Source: Agromyces sp. NDB4Y10
GTDB lineage: Bacteria; Actinomycetota; Actinomycetes; Actinomycetales; Microbacteriaceae
DNA length: 64,000 nucleotides
NCBI RefSeq assembly: GCF_001620055.1
Contig: NZ_LQGY01000055.1
Location: forward strand, 1-64,000
Direction of reading: 5' to 3'
The stretch's first letter is position 1; the number at the start of each line of letters is the position of its first letter. Made by a program: the position numbers and the translations under genes. Below the pieces are notes generated by a model. That model searched no databases, was not told where the DNA came from, and saw only the letters and a program-made list of their open reading frames with translations. Positions 18,377 to 27,429 of the stretch are shown here, piece after piece.

Positions 18377-19261
18377 ATGCTCGAACTCAGCCACCTCACC
18401 AAGCGCTACGGCGAACGCCTCGCGCTCGACGACGTCTCGTTCACGGTCGGCGCCGGCCGCCTCACCGGCTTCGTCGGGGGCAACGGCGCGGGCAAGACCA
18501 CGACCATGCGCATCGTGCTCGGCGTGCTCTCCGCCGACGCCGGTCGGGTCGTGCTCGACGGCGCGCCCGTCACCGAACTCGACCGGCGCCGCTTCGGCTA
18601 CATGCCCGAGGAACGCGGGCTGTACCCCAAGATGCGCGTGCTCGAGCAGATCGTCTACCTCGCGAGGCTCCACGGCTGGAGTCCCGCCGCCGCCCGCCGC
18701 AACGCACTCGACCTCCTCGAGCGCCTCGGCCTCGAGGGCCGCCTCGACGACACCGTCGAATCGCTCTCGCTCGGCAACCAGCAGCGCGCCCAGATCGCCG
18801 CGGCTCTCGTGCACCGGCCGGAGGTCCTCGTGCTCGACGAGCCGTTCTCGGGGCTCGACCCGATGGCCGTCGAGACGGTGCAGTCGGTGCTGACGGATGC
18901 CGCGGCATCCGGAGCACCCGTGCTCTTCTCGTCGCACCAGCTCGACGTCGTCGAGCGGCTGTGCGACGACCTCGTCATCATCGCCGACGGACGCGTCCGG
19001 GCGTCCGGCTCGCGCGACGCGCTCCGCGAGCAGCACGGCGGCGAGCGCTGGGAGCTGCTCATGGCCGGTGACGTCGGCTGGCTGCGCGAGCAGCCCGGCA
19101 TCCGCGTCGCCCGGTTCGACGGCGGATGGGCGCTCTTCGAGGCGGAGACCGAGGCGGCCCGGCAGGCCGTCCTCGCCGAGGCCCTCTCCCGCGGCGAGGT
19201 CGTCGCGTTCGCCCGCGAGCACACCACGCTCGCCCAGATCTTCAAGGAGGTCGTCCGATGA
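18377..19261 (+). CDS. ABC exporter ATP-binding protein, NatA-like
   Basis: The 294-residue ATPase has Walker A GGNGAGKT (residues 34-41), an LSLGNQQ signature instead of LSGGQ, and Walker B LVLDEPFSGLD. The C-terminal region of about 80 residues matches the DUF4162 extension of NatA-type exporters. It pairs with the permease at 19258 and would drive efflux of sodium, a drug or an antimicrobial peptide. TAGCGT seven bases before the ATG suggests leaderless initiation. Confidence 0.8.
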   Translation: MLELSHLTKRYGERLALDDVSFTVGAGRLTGFVGGNGAGKTTTMRIVLGVLSADAGRVVLDGAPVTELDRRRFGYMPEERGLYPKMRVLEQIVYLARLHGWSPAAARRNALDLLERLGLEGRLDDTVESLSLGNQQRAQIAAALVHRPEVLVLDEPFSGLDPMAVETVQSVLTDAAASGAPVLFSSHQLDVVERLCDDLVIIADGRVRASGSRDALREQHGGERWELLMAGDVGWLREQPGIRVARFDGGWALFEAETEAARQAVLAEALSRGEVVAFAREHTTLAQIFKEVVR

Positions 19262-20370
19262 CCACCGACGCGCGACTCGAGCCCGAGCGCACGACCCCAC
19301 GCTTCACCCGCATCGTCGGGCTCGTCGCCGGCCGCGAGATCATGTCGCGGCTGCGCTCGAAGGCGTTCCTGATCTCGACCGGCATCCTGATGCTCGCGGT
19401 CCTCGCGTCCGTCATCCTGCCGAGCGTGTTCGCCTCGGACGACGAGGCGGCGCCGGTCGCGGTGGTGGGCGCCGCGGCATCCGTCGCCGACGGCGTCGAC
19501 GGCCTCGAGCCCGTCGCCGTGACGGACCGCGCCGAGGGCGAGGAACTGCTGCGGGACGGCGAGGTCGACGCGGTGCTCGTGCCCGCCGGCGGCGACGGCG
19601 TCGGGGTGAGCGTCATCGGCCTCGACCAGCCGCCCGGCCAGGTCGTCTCCGCGCTGTCGGTCTCGCCCGCCGTCGAGCTCCTCGACCCGGCGCCCGTCGA
19701 CACGGGCCTGGCCTACCTCGTCGCGTTCGGTTTCGGGATCGTCTTCTTCATGTCGGCCATCACGTTCGGCTCGACGATCGCGTCGTCGGTGGTCGAGGAG
19801 AAGCAGACGCGCGTCGTCGAGCTCCTGCTCTCCACGGTCACGGCGCGTTCGCTGCTCACGGGCAAGATCGTGGGCAACTCGGTGATGGCCTTCGGGCAGA
19901 TCGTCGCCATCGCCGGACTCGCGCTCATCGGGCTCGCGGCGACCGGTCAGCGCGTGCTGCTCGGGGGCGTCGGCCCGTCGATCGTCTGGTTCGCGATCTT
20001 CTTCACCGTCGGGTTCGTGATGCTCGCCGCGCTGTTCGCGGGCACCGCCTCGATGGTCTCGCGCGTCGAGGACGTCGGGTCGACCACGACGCCGGTCACG
20101 ATGCTCATCATGATCCCGTACTTCCTCGTCGTGTTCTTCTTCGACGACCCGGCGGTGCTCGCGGTCATGAGCTACGTGCCGTTCTCCGCACCGATCGGCA
20201 TGCCCGTCCGGATCTTCCTCGGCGACGCGGCGTGGTGGGAGCCGATCCTGTCGCTCGGGATCCTCGCCGCGACCACGGTCGCCGCGGTGCTCGTGGGCGA
20301 GCGGATCTACCGGAACTCGCTGCTGCGCATGGGCAGCCGGGTCAAGCTCGGCGAGGCGCTCGCGCGGTAG
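19258..20370 (+). CDS. ABC exporter permease, NatB-like
   Basis: The 370-residue protein has one N-terminal helix (about residues 38-58), a large extracytoplasmic domain (about 60-155), then a run of five or six helices. This is the ABC-2 layout of NatB/YhaP-type permeases, and the EEKQTRVVELLLSTV loop is typical. The start overlaps the ATPase stop by four bases, with AAGGAGG upstream. Regulation is probably through the adjacent kinase/regulator pair. Confidence 0.8.
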   Translation: MTTDARLEPERTTPRFTRIVGLVAGREIMSRLRSKAFLISTGILMLAVLASVILPSVFASDDEAAPVAVVGAAASVADGVDGLEPVAVTDRAEGEELLRDGEVDAVLVPAGGDGVGVSVIGLDQPPGQVVSALSVSPAVELLDPAPVDTGLAYLVAFGFGIVFFMSAITFGSTIASSVVEEKQTRVVELLLSTVTARSLLTGKIVGNSVMAFGQIVAIAGLALIGLAATGQRVLLGGVGPSIVWFAIFFTVGFVMLAALFAGTASMVSRVEDVGSTTTPVTMLIMIPYFLVVFFFDDPAVLAVMSYVPFSAPIGMPVRIFLGDAAWWEPILSLGILAATTVAAVLVGERIYRNSLLRMGSRVKLGEALAR

Positions 20371-20377
20371 CGCGGCG

Positions 20378-20518
20378 TCAGCGGACGCCGGCGGCCGACG
20401 AGACGGCCGCCGGCCGCTCCGCGTCGCCGCCGCCCTGAGTGCACGCGGCGAGCACGAGCACGCTTCCGACGCATACGAGGAAACCTGCGAGGTAGGGCAC
20501 CACAGTCCGATCGATCAC
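20378..20518 (-). CDS. very small lipoprotein (46 residues)
   Basis: Reading the minus strand of the gap gives a 46-residue ORF. It starts with GTG (20518) and has a hydrophobic segment (VVPYLAGFLVCVGSVLVLAAC) ending in a lipobox LAAC, then a short Gly/Ala-rich tail. AGGGGAA lies about eight bases upstream. Short lipoproteins of this type are easily missed. The function is unknown. The gene converges with natB, and its end contains a 10-bp GC-rich hairpin (20387-20414). Confidence 0.5.
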   Translation of the reverse strand: MIDRTVVPYLAGFLVCVGSVLVLAACTQGGGDAERPAAVSSAAGVR

Positions 20519-20624
20519 CGTGACACGTTCCCCTGTCGGGGGTACCCGAGTCAACCCGTTGCGTCATCCGTTCGCTGCGCGTTCACCGCGCGACCGGCCC
20601 GGTCGCATCTGGGAGAATCATCCG

Positions 20625-21710
20625 GTGACCCACGAGTTCCAGCCCCTGCACGACCCTGCCTTCCGCGGATTCGCCTCCGACAACTACTCCGGCGTGCATC
20701 CCGAGGTCCTCGCCGCGATCGCCGCCGCGAACGGCGGGCACCAGGTCGCCTACGGCGACGACGAGTACACGGCGCACCTGCACGAGGTCGTCGCGCGCCA
20801 CTTCGGCGACCCCGTCGAGGTCTATCCGGTGTTCAACGGCACGGGTGCGAACGTCACGGCGCTCCAGTCGATGCTCCCCCGCTGGGGCGCGGTCATCGCC
20901 GCATCGACGGCGCACATCAACGTCGACGAGGGCGGCGCTCCCGAGCGGGTCGGCGGCATCAAGCTGCTGACGGTGCCGACGGATGACGGCAAGCTCACGC
21001 CCGAACTCGTCGACCGCGAGGCGTGGGGCTGGGGCGACGAGCACCGCGCCCAGCCGCTCGTCGTGTCGATCACGCAGACCACCGAGCTCGGCACCGCCTA
21101 CTCGGTGGAGGAGATCCGGGCCCTCGCCGACCACGCGCACGAGCGCGGCATGAAGCTGCACATGGACGGTGCGCGCATCTCCAACGCCGCGGCCTCGCTC
21201 GGCGTGCCGCTCCGCGACTTCACCCGCGACGCCGGCGTCGACGTGCTGAGCTTCGGCGGCACCAAGAACGGGGCGCTGCTCGGCGAGGCCATCGTGGTGC
21301 TGAACCCCGAGGCATCCGAGGGCCTGAAGTACCTGCGGAAGCTCAACATGCAGCTGTCGTCGAAGATGCGGTTCGTGTCGGCTCAGCTCATCGCGCTGCT
21401 CGACGGCGACCTCTACCTGCGCAACGCCGCCCACGCGAACGCGATGGCCCGTCGCCTGCGCGACGCGCTCGACGCCGGCATCGCCGCGGGCGAGCTGCCC
21501 GGCCTGTCGTTCACGCAGGAGACGCAGTCGAACGGCGTCTTCGCCGTGCTGCCCGCCGGCGTCGCCGACCGCCTCCGCGACCGCGGCTTCAAGTTCTACG
21601 ACTGGGACGCCGCGCGTGGCGAGGTCCGCTGGATGTGCGGGTTCGACACCACCGAGGACGACATCGACGCGTTCGTCGCGGGCATCCGCGAGGAGCTCGC
21701 CCGCGCGTGA
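20625..21710 (+). CDS. low-specificity threonine aldolase / beta-eliminating lyase family
   Basis: The 361-residue PLP enzyme opens with FRGFASDNYSGVHPEVL, typical of the threonine aldolase group. The cofactor Lys lies in SFGGTKNGAL, with the Asp that pairs with the pyridine nitrogen in LHMDGAR. Family members cleave L-threonine or L-allo-threonine to glycine and acetaldehyde. The GTG start is chosen because the conserved N-terminus begins a few residues later; the upstream frame is unconserved. An AT-rich AGAATC stands six bases before the start, but no clear ribosome site is seen. Confidence 0.8.
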   Translation: MTHEFQPLHDPAFRGFASDNYSGVHPEVLAAIAAANGGHQVAYGDDEYTAHLHEVVARHFGDPVEVYPVFNGTGANVTALQSMLPRWGAVIAASTAHINVDEGGAPERVGGIKLLTVPTDDGKLTPELVDREAWGWGDEHRAQPLVVSITQTTELGTAYSVEEIRALADHAHERGMKLHMDGARISNAAASLGVPLRDFTRDAGVDVLSFGGTKNGALLGEAIVVLNPEASEGLKYLRKLNMQLSSKMRFVSAQLIALLDGDLYLRNAAHANAMARRLRDALDAGIAAGELPGLSFTQETQSNGVFAVLPAGVADRLRDRGFKFYDWDAARGEVRWMCGFDTTEDDIDAFVAGIREELARA

Positions 21711-21806
21711 CGGGCGGCGCTCGGGAATAGCCCGGCGGTCCATGCGTTGTCATGGATCAGGCCGATGGCGTCCCATCCGAATCCGCACGATCCGAAAGGC
21801 GACGCC

Positions 21807-22397
21807 ATGACCCTCACCGCGACCGGCCCCCGTCACGCCGACACCGACGCCCCCCTCATCGCCCCGCTCATCGAGCGCTGGAGCCCCCGGGCGTACGACC
21901 CCACGGCCGAGCTCACCGACGCCGACGTGCGCACCCTCCTCGAGGCCGCGCGCTGGGCGCCGTCGGCGATGAACCTCCAGCCGTGGCGCTTCGTCGTCGC
22001 CCGGCGCGGCAGCGAGAGCTTCACGCTCATCCACGACGCGCTCATGGGCTTCAACCAGGCCTGGGCCGACTCGGCCGCCGCGCTCATCGTCAACATCGCC
22101 GAGCTCACCGACGAGGACGGCAAGCCCCGCCCGTGGGCGAAGTACGACCTCGGACAGGCCGTGGCGCACCTGACCGTGCAGGCCCAGCACGACGGGCTCC
22201 ACACCCACCAGATGGGCGGGTTCGACGGGGCGCGCCTGGCCGAGGCGTTCGACCTGCGCGAGGGCCTCGAGATCGTGTCGATCACCGCGGTCGGCAAGGT
22301 CGGCGACGCCTCGAGCCTGCCCGAGCCGCTCCGCGAGCGCGAGGTCGCCCCGCGCAGCCGCAAGCCGCTCGACGAGCTGGTCATCACCGCGGCCTGA
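21807..22397 (+). CDS. nitroreductase-family FMN oxidoreductase
   Basis: The 196-residue protein carries the nitroreductase pattern: RWSPRAY near the N-terminus, then ARWAPSAMNLQPWRFVV, which binds FMN, and a middle helix AVAHLTVQAQHDGLHTHQMGGF. Family members reduce nitro groups, quinones or enones with NAD(P)H; the substrate is unknown. The ATG at 21807 has GAAAGG upstream. Confidence 0.8.
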   Translation: MTLTATGPRHADTDAPLIAPLIERWSPRAYDPTAELTDADVRTLLEAARWAPSAMNLQPWRFVVARRGSESFTLIHDALMGFNQAWADSAAALIVNIAELTDEDGKPRPWAKYDLGQAVAHLTVQAQHDGLHTHQMGGFDGARLAEAFDLREGLEIVSITAVGKVGDASSLPEPLREREVAPRSRKPLDELVITAA

Positions 22398-22426
22398 GCG
22401 GGCAGCGCGCGGCGTCAACGGCGTCA

Positions 22427-22490
22427 AGTGCGCGTGAAAACGACGAGCGCGCGAGTCCTTGACCACGCGCTCGACGCGAACCCGCGCACT
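22427..22490. terminator. bidirectional stem-loop between nitroreductase and alcohol dehydrogenase genes
   Basis: Outer arms AGTGCGCG and CGCGCACT and inner arms GAGCGCG and CGCGCTC form a long imperfect hairpin between two convergent genes. Confidence 0.5.
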
Positions 22491-22494
22491 CGAC

Positions 22495-23544
22495 CTACGG
22501 ACGCAGCAGCACCTTGACGGCCCGGCGCTCGTCCATCGCGGCGTAGGCCTCAGCGGCCTCCGTCAGCGGCAGCTCGAGGTCGAAGACGAGTCCGGGGCGG
22601 ATGGCGCCGGAGCGCACGTCGGGCAGCAGCTCGCCGATGTACCCGCGCACCGGCGCGACGCCGCCGTTCACGCCCACGTTGCGGTTGAACATCTGCCGGA
22701 TCGGCAGCTCGGGGCCGCCGTTCGGCACGCCGACGTAGCCGACCATCCCGCCGGGCCGCGCCGAACGCAGCGCCTGGTCCATCGACTCCTTCGTGCCGAC
22801 GCACTCGAGTACGCGGTCGGCGCCGATGCCGCCCGTGAGCTCCTGCACCGCCGCGACGCCCTCGTCGCCGCGTTCCTCGACGACGTGGGTGGCACCGAAC
22901 TCCCGGGCCAGGGCCTGCCGGTCGGCGTGGCGCGACATCGCGATGATCGTCGTCGCACCGAGGCGCTTCGCGGCGATGATCGCGCACAGGCCGACCGCGC
23001 CGTCGCCCACGACCACGACGGAGTCGCCCGGGCCGACGCCCGCCGAGACCGCCGCATGGTGGCCGGTGCCCATGACATCCGACAGCGTCAGGAGGCCGGG
23101 GACCTCGTCGTCGGCGACCGGACCGGGCACGACGAACAGGGTGCCGTCGGCGAGCGGCACGCGCACGCGCTCGCCCTGGCCGCCGTCGGCGACGCCGCCG
23201 ACCCGGTCGTCGCCGCCCCACCAGCTGCCCTGCAGGCACGAGGTGCTCACGCCGTTGCGGCAGTTCGCGCACGTGCCGTCGCAGACGTAGAACGGCGCGA
23301 TCACGAAGTCGCCCGGCTGCACCTGACGCACGTCGGAACCCACCGACTCGACGACGCCGACGAACTCGTGGCCGATGCGATGCGGTTCGCGCGTGGGCGT
23401 CACGCCCCGGTACGGCCACAGGTCGGAACCGCAGACGCACGAGGCGACGACCCGCACGACGGCGTCGCCGCCGGTCGACAGCTGCGGGTCGGGCACCTCT
23501 TCGACGCGGATGTCACGGGCGGCGTGGATGACGGTGGCGAGCAT
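22495..23544 (-). CDS. zinc-dependent alcohol dehydrogenase (MDR family)
   Basis: The 349-residue protein has the catalytic zinc Cys in CVCGSD, the GHE signature (HRIGHEFVG) and a structural-zinc region that keeps CDGTCANCRNGVSTSC. The Rossmann motif is VVGDGAVGL, so it should use NAD(P). The substrate is unknown. The frame runs on upstream without similarity. The ATG at 23544 has TAGGCT seven bases ahead, which supports a leaderless start. It is divergent from the small membrane protein gene at 23615. Confidence 0.8.
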   Translation of the reverse strand: MLATVIHAARDIRVEEVPDPQLSTGGDAVVRVVASCVCGSDLWPYRGVTPTREPHRIGHEFVGVVESVGSDVRQVQPGDFVIAPFYVCDGTCANCRNGVSTSCLQGSWWGGDDRVGGVADGGQGERVRVPLADGTLFVVPGPVADDEVPGLLTLSDVMGTGHHAAVSAGVGPGDSVVVVGDGAVGLCAIIAAKRLGATTIIAMSRHADRQALAREFGATHVVEERGDEGVAAVQELTGGIGADRVLECVGTKESMDQALRSARPGGMVGYVGVPNGGPELPIRQMFNRNVGVNGGVAPVRGYIGELLPDVRSGAIRPGLVFDLELPLTEAAEAYAAMDERRAVKVLLRP

Positions 23545-23614
23545 GCGTGCGAGCCTACGCGCGGCATCCGTCAACCCCCTGCAAGCCGGCCCCGGGGGCA
23601 CGTAGCGTCGCCGC

Positions 23615-23971
23615 ATGACCGACGACACCCGACGAGACGACGACCGACGAGACGACATCCGCGACCGCGACCTCGTGGAGGGCCTCGAGCCGGGAGTTCG
23701 CGACACCGGAGCCGGGGTCGGCGAGTACGGCCCGGGCGGACGCACCAAGACGCCCGTGCACCTCGTCGTCGGCGCGATCCTCGTCGTGATCGGACTCATC
23801 GGCATCGGCCTGTACGCGTTCATGCCGCGGAGCACCCCCGTCGAGGGCGACGCCCAGGCCGACTACGTGCTGCAGGCGACCATCATCATCGGCGCCGCCG
23901 CGTTCTTCGGCGTCGGCCTGCTGCTGATCGCGCGCGGGCTGGTGCTGCGGCGCCGCGGCCGACGCACCTGA
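23615..23971 (+). CDS. small two-helix membrane protein
   Basis: The 118-residue protein has a highly charged N-terminus (Asp/Arg-rich, residues 1-30), then two hydrophobic helices (about 48-68 and 88-108) and a basic tail. I do not recognise a family. TAGCGT lies six bases before the ATG, so it is probably leaderless. Confidence 0.65.
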   Translation: MTDDTRRDDDRRDDIRDRDLVEGLEPGVRDTGAGVGEYGPGGRTKTPVHLVVGAILVVIGLIGIGLYAFMPRSTPVEGDAQADYVLQATIIIGAAAFFGVGLLLIARGLVLRRRGRRT

Positions 23972-23989
23972 CGCCGGCCGCGGGCCCGG

Positions 23990-26209
23990 TCACTCCTCGA
24001 CGATCTCGGCGTCGATCACGTCGTGGTCGCCGCCCTGCGGGGCGTCGCCCGGTTCGGGCGCACGGACGACGGTGAGGTGCTCGCCGCTCTCGTCGAGTTC
24101 GACCACGACCGTGTCGCCGTCGCGGATCTCGCCGGCCAGCAGGGCGCGGGCGAGCCGGTCGGCCACCTCGGTCTGGATGAGTCGGCGCAGCGGCCGCGCG
24201 CCGTACAGCGGGTCGTACCCGCGCTCGGACAGCCAGGTCCGCGCGTCGGGCGTGACGCCGACCTCGAGCCGACGCTCGTGCAGCCGGGCGGTGAGGCGAT
24301 CGATCTGCAGGTTCACGATCTCGCCGAGTTCCTCCTCGGTGAGCGTCGAGAACACGACCAGGTCGTCGAGGCGGTTCACGAACTCGGGCTTGAACGCCTG
24401 GCGCACCGCCGCCATGACCGCGGCCTCCTTCTCCTCCCACGAGAGCGTGGGGTCGATGAGGAACTGCGAACCGAGGTTCGAGGTGAGCACGAGGATGACG
24501 TTGCGGAAGTCGACCGTGCGGCCCTGACCATCGGTGAGGCGCCCGTCGTCGAGCACCTGCAGCAGCACGTCGAACACCTCGGGGTGCGCCTTCTCGACCT
24601 CGTCGAGCAGGATCACCGAGTACGGGCGGCGACGCACGGCCTCGGTGAGCTGGCCGCCCTGCTCGTAGCCGATGTAGCCGGGAGGGGCGCCGACGAGCCG
24701 GGACACCGAGTGCTTCTCGCCGTACTCCGACATGTCGATGCGCACCATCGCGTGCGCGTCGTCGAACAGCACCTCGGCGAGCGCCTTCGCGAGCTCGGTC
24801 TTGCCGACGCCGGTCGGGCCGAGGAACAGGAACGAGCCGGTCGGCCGGTCGGGGTCGGAGACGCCGGCACGCGCGCGGCGCACCGCGTCGGCGACCGCGC
24901 CGACCGCCCGCTTCTGCCCGATGACGCGACGCCCGAGCTCCTGCTCGAGGTGCAGCAGCTTCTCGGTCTCGCCCTGCATGAGCCGGCCGACGGGGATGCC
25001 GGTCCACTGGGCGATGACGGCGGCGATGTCCTCCTCGGTCACCTGCTCGTTCACCATGCGCGGCTCGTCGGGTGCCTGCTCGGCGCGCTCGGCCTCCTCG
25101 AGGTCGCGCTGCAGCCGGGCGATGGTCTCGTACTCGAGTCGCGACGCGGTGGCGTAGTCGGCCTCGCGCATGGCGCGGTCGCGCTGCGTGATGGCCTCGT
25201 CGAGCTCCTTCTTCAGCTCGCCGACGCGGTTCAGCGACATCCGCTCGCGAGCCCACCGCTCCTCGAGCTGCGCGAGTTCGCGCTCGAGGCCGACGAGCGT
25301 CTCCTGCAGGGTCGCGAGGCGTTCCTTCGACGCGTCGTCCTTCTCCTTCTTGAGGGCCAGCTCCTCGAGCTTCATGCGGTCGACCTGGCGCTTCAGCTGG
25401 TCGATCTCGACCGGGCTCGAGTCGATCTCCATCTTGAGGCGGCTCATGGCCTCGTCGATGAGGTCGATGGCCTTGTCGGGCAGTTGACGGGCCGAGATGT
25501 AGCGGTTCGACATGGATGCCGCGGCCACGAGCGCGGCATCCGTGATCGTCACCCCGTGATGGGCCTCGTACCGGCCCTTGAGCCCGCGGAGGATCGCGAC
25601 CGTGTCTTCGACGCTCGGCTCGCCGACGAACACCTGCTGGAAGCGGCGCTCGAGCGCGGCGTCCTTCTCGATGTACTCGCGGTACTCGTCGAGCGTGGTC
25701 GCGCCGATGAGCCGCAGCTCGCCGCGGGCGAGCATGGGCTTCAGCATGTTGGAGGCCGCGACGGAGCCCTCGCCGCCGCCCGCACCCATGAGCAGGTGCA
25801 GCTCGTCGACGAACGTGATGATGCGCCCCTCGGCCTCGTTGATCTCCTTCAGCACGGCCTTGAGGCGCTCCTCGAACTGGCCGCGATACATGGCGCCGGC
25901 GACCAGCGCGGAGATGTCGAGCGCGACCAGCTGCTTGTCCTTCAGCGAGTCGGCGACGTCGCCGGCCACGATGCGCTGCGCGAGCCCCTCGACGACGGCG
26001 GTCTTGCCGACGCCGGGCTCGCCGATGAGCACGGGGTTGTTCTTGGTGCGCCGGGTCAGCACCTGGCTGACGCGGCGGATCTCGGCGTCACGACCGATCA
26101 CCGGGTCGAGCTTGCCCTGGCGGGCGATCTCGGTGAGGTTGACGCCGTACTGTTCGAGCGCCGACTTCTGCTCCTCCTGCGTGCTCGGCGCGCCCTGCAT
26201 GTTGGCCAC
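23990..26209 (-). CDS. clpB: ClpB-type disaggregase lacking the N-terminal domain
   Basis: The 739-residue AAA+ chaperone begins only about 20 residues before the first ATPase domain ([20 protein letters not shown]). The substrate-binding N domain of about 140 residues found in full-length ClpB is absent. NBD1 has Walker A GEPGVGKT (residues 63-70). The ClpB middle coiled coil is present (about 260-390). NBD2 has GPTGVGKT and FLFLGP, and the ClpP-binding loop is absent. It would rescue aggregated proteins together with DnaK. The GTG at 26209 follows AAGGGA, and upstream the frame runs into the HAIR site and loses similarity. HspR is the likely repressor. Confidence 0.85.
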   Translation of the reverse strand: MANMQGAPSTQEEQKSALEQYGVNLTEIARQGKLDPVIGRDAEIRRVSQVLTRRTKNNPVLIGEPGVGKTAVVEGLAQRIVAGDVADSLKDKQLVALDISALVAGAMYRGQFEERLKAVLKEINEAEGRIITFVDELHLLMGAGGGEGSVAASNMLKPMLARGELRLIGATTLDEYREYIEKDAALERRFQQVFVGEPSVEDTVAILRGLKGRYEAHHGVTITDAALVAAASMSNRYISARQLPDKAIDLIDEAMSRLKMEIDSSPVEIDQLKRQVDRMKLEELALKKEKDDASKERLATLQETLVGLERELAQLEERWARERMSLNRVGELKKELDEAITQRDRAMREADYATASRLEYETIARLQRDLEEAERAEQAPDEPRMVNEQVTEEDIAAVIAQWTGIPVGRLMQGETEKLLHLEQELGRRVIGQKRAVGAVADAVRRARAGVSDPDRPTGSFLFLGPTGVGKTELAKALAEVLFDDAHAMVRIDMSEYGEKHSVSRLVGAPPGYIGYEQGGQLTEAVRRRPYSVILLDEVEKAHPEVFDVLLQVLDDGRLTDGQGRTVDFRNVILVLTSNLGSQFLIDPTLSWEEKEAAVMAAVRQAFKPEFVNRLDDLVVFSTLTEEELGEIVNLQIDRLTARLHERRLEVGVTPDARTWLSERGYDPLYGARPLRRLIQTEVADRLARALLAGEIRDGDTVVVELDESGEHLTVVRAPEPGDAPQGGDHDVIDAEIVEE

Positions 26210-26227
26210 GGAGTTCCCTTCGACAAA

Positions 26228-26248
26228 GTTGAGTGTACTACGCTCAAC
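26228..26248 (-). promoter_or_regulatory. HAIR element of clpB
   Basis: Arms GTTGAGT and GCTCAAC are separated by 7 bp, close to the HspR operator consensus CTTGAGT-N7-ACTCAAG. It lies about 20 bp before the clpB start. Reading toward clpB, GGAAT is followed 18 bp later by GTTG, a SigH/SigR-like arrangement overlapping this site. Confidence 0.75.
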
Positions 26249-26273
26249 TCTCCCGGCGCGAGCGCTATTCCAT

Positions 26274-26330
26274 CGAGTGTCCAGCGGATGTCGCCCGCGG
26301 GGCCCGGAAGCGGCATCCATCGGACACTCG
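26274..26330. repeat. 57-bp imperfect hairpin, clpB copy
   Basis: Arms of 20 bp (outer CGAGTGTCC and GGACACTCG perfect, inner GGATG and CATCC) enclose a variable centre. A second copy of identical length lies upstream of dnaK (54757-54813). The gap 26210-26393 otherwise holds only the clpB control region. Confidence 0.75.
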
Positions 26331-26393
26331 CTCGACGCGGGGCGGGACCGGCGCCGCGGCGTGCGGCCCGGCGGCGCGGCGTGCCGCCCGGGC

Positions 26394-26729
26394 TCAGTCG
26401 GACTCGCCGGGCGCGAGCCCGGCCTCCTCCTCGGTGACGCTCGCCTCCTCGGCGCGGGCCCGGTCGGCCGCGACCTCGCCGGCGCCCGCACGCGGGTCGT
26501 CCGCGGCATCCGACGCCTCGGCCGGGCCGCCGCCGACGAGGCCCGAGTGGTCCTCGTCGCGCCCGTCGTACTGCGCGTCGTCGTCCCGCGCGGCATCCTG
26601 ATGCTCGCCCGGGACGCGCCGCCCGTCGGCACCCCCGGAGATGCCATCGCCGAACGCGGCCTGCTGCCCCGCGCTCATCGCCGCGGCATCCGCTCGCCCT
26701 CGGTCTTCGCCCTCGCCCTGCATGTCCAT
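26394..26729 (-). CDS. small acidic hydrophilic protein of unknown function
   Basis: The 111-residue product is rich in Asp, Glu, Ala and Gly and has no hydrophobic core, so it is probably disordered. Its ATG has a strong GGGGGAGG six bases upstream, and a -10-like TACGCT lies further up, which supports a real gene. I do not recognise a family. It lies downstream of nothing obvious and is divergent from the deazaflavin-type reductase gene. Confidence 0.55.
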   Translation of the reverse strand: MDMQGEGEDRGRADAAAMSAGQQAAFGDGISGGADGRRVPGEHQDAARDDDAQYDGRDEDHSGLVGGGPAEASDAADDPRAGAGEVAADRARAEEASVTEEEAGLAPGESD

Positions 26730-26889
26730 CGTCGTCCTCCCCCTCGGTCGTGCGGCCAGCGTAGGCGCGACCTGCGGGCGGCGCACCGGGGTTGCGCGAA
26801 CGCACCCACCCCTTCGCGAGAGGTCGGAATGCGCGCGGCACGGGTCGCGTTGGGGCAGACGACGCAGGAAACCGAACGAGGAGGAACGG

Positions 26890-27342
26890 ATGCCGCTGCA
26901 GGGCGAGTACGCACCGAGCACGTCGAAGTGGGCGCGCGACCAGGCCGAGACCTACGAGGCCAGTGGGGGTCGCGAGGGGACCGAGCTGCGCGGGCGTCCC
27001 GTGATCGTGCTGACCACCGTCGGCGCGAAGAGCGGCAAGCTGCGCAAGACCGCCCTCATGCGCGTCGAGCACGAGGGCGAGTACGCGGTGGTCGCCTCGC
27101 AGGGCGGCGACCCGGAGCATCCGGCCTGGTACTTCAACATGAAGCGGCAGCCGCACGTCGAGCTGCAGGACGGCCCCGTGAAGCGCGATTACCTCGCGCG
27201 CGAGGTCACCGGCGACGAGAAGGCGACCTGGTGGAAGCGCGCCACCGACGTGTGGCCCGACTACGACAAGTACCAGGCGAAGACCGACCGCGAGATCCCG
27301 CTCTTCGTCCTGACGCCGTTCGATCCGGAGGCCGACGCGTAG
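26890..27342 (+). CDS. deazaflavin (F420)-dependent nitroreductase family protein
   Basis: The 150-residue protein shows the split beta-barrel Ddn family signature: [36 protein letters not shown], then [12 protein letters not shown]. These enzymes use reduced F420 to reduce nitro compounds, quinones or other electron-poor substrates; F420 use here is inferred. The start has GAGGAG upstream. Confidence 0.8.
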   Translation: MPLQGEYAPSTSKWARDQAETYEASGGREGTELRGRPVIVLTTVGAKSGKLRKTALMRVEHEGEYAVVASQGGDPEHPAWYFNMKRQPHVELQDGPVKRDYLAREVTGDEKATWWKRATDVWPDYDKYQAKTDREIPLFVLTPFDPEADA

Positions 27343-27355
27343 GAACCGGGTTCCC

Positions 27356-27389
27356 GCGCCGGAACCCGCCAACGGCGTGGTTCCGGCGC
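27356..27389. terminator. hairpin terminator between convergent genes
   Basis: A perfect 11-bp stem (GCGCCGGAACC with GGTTCCGGCGC) and a 12-nt loop lie between the reductase gene and the end of the polyketide operon. Confidence 0.55.
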
Positions 27390-27429
27390 CGGAAGATGGT
27401 TCCGCGGCGCGAGGGGCGCGGGCGCGGCC

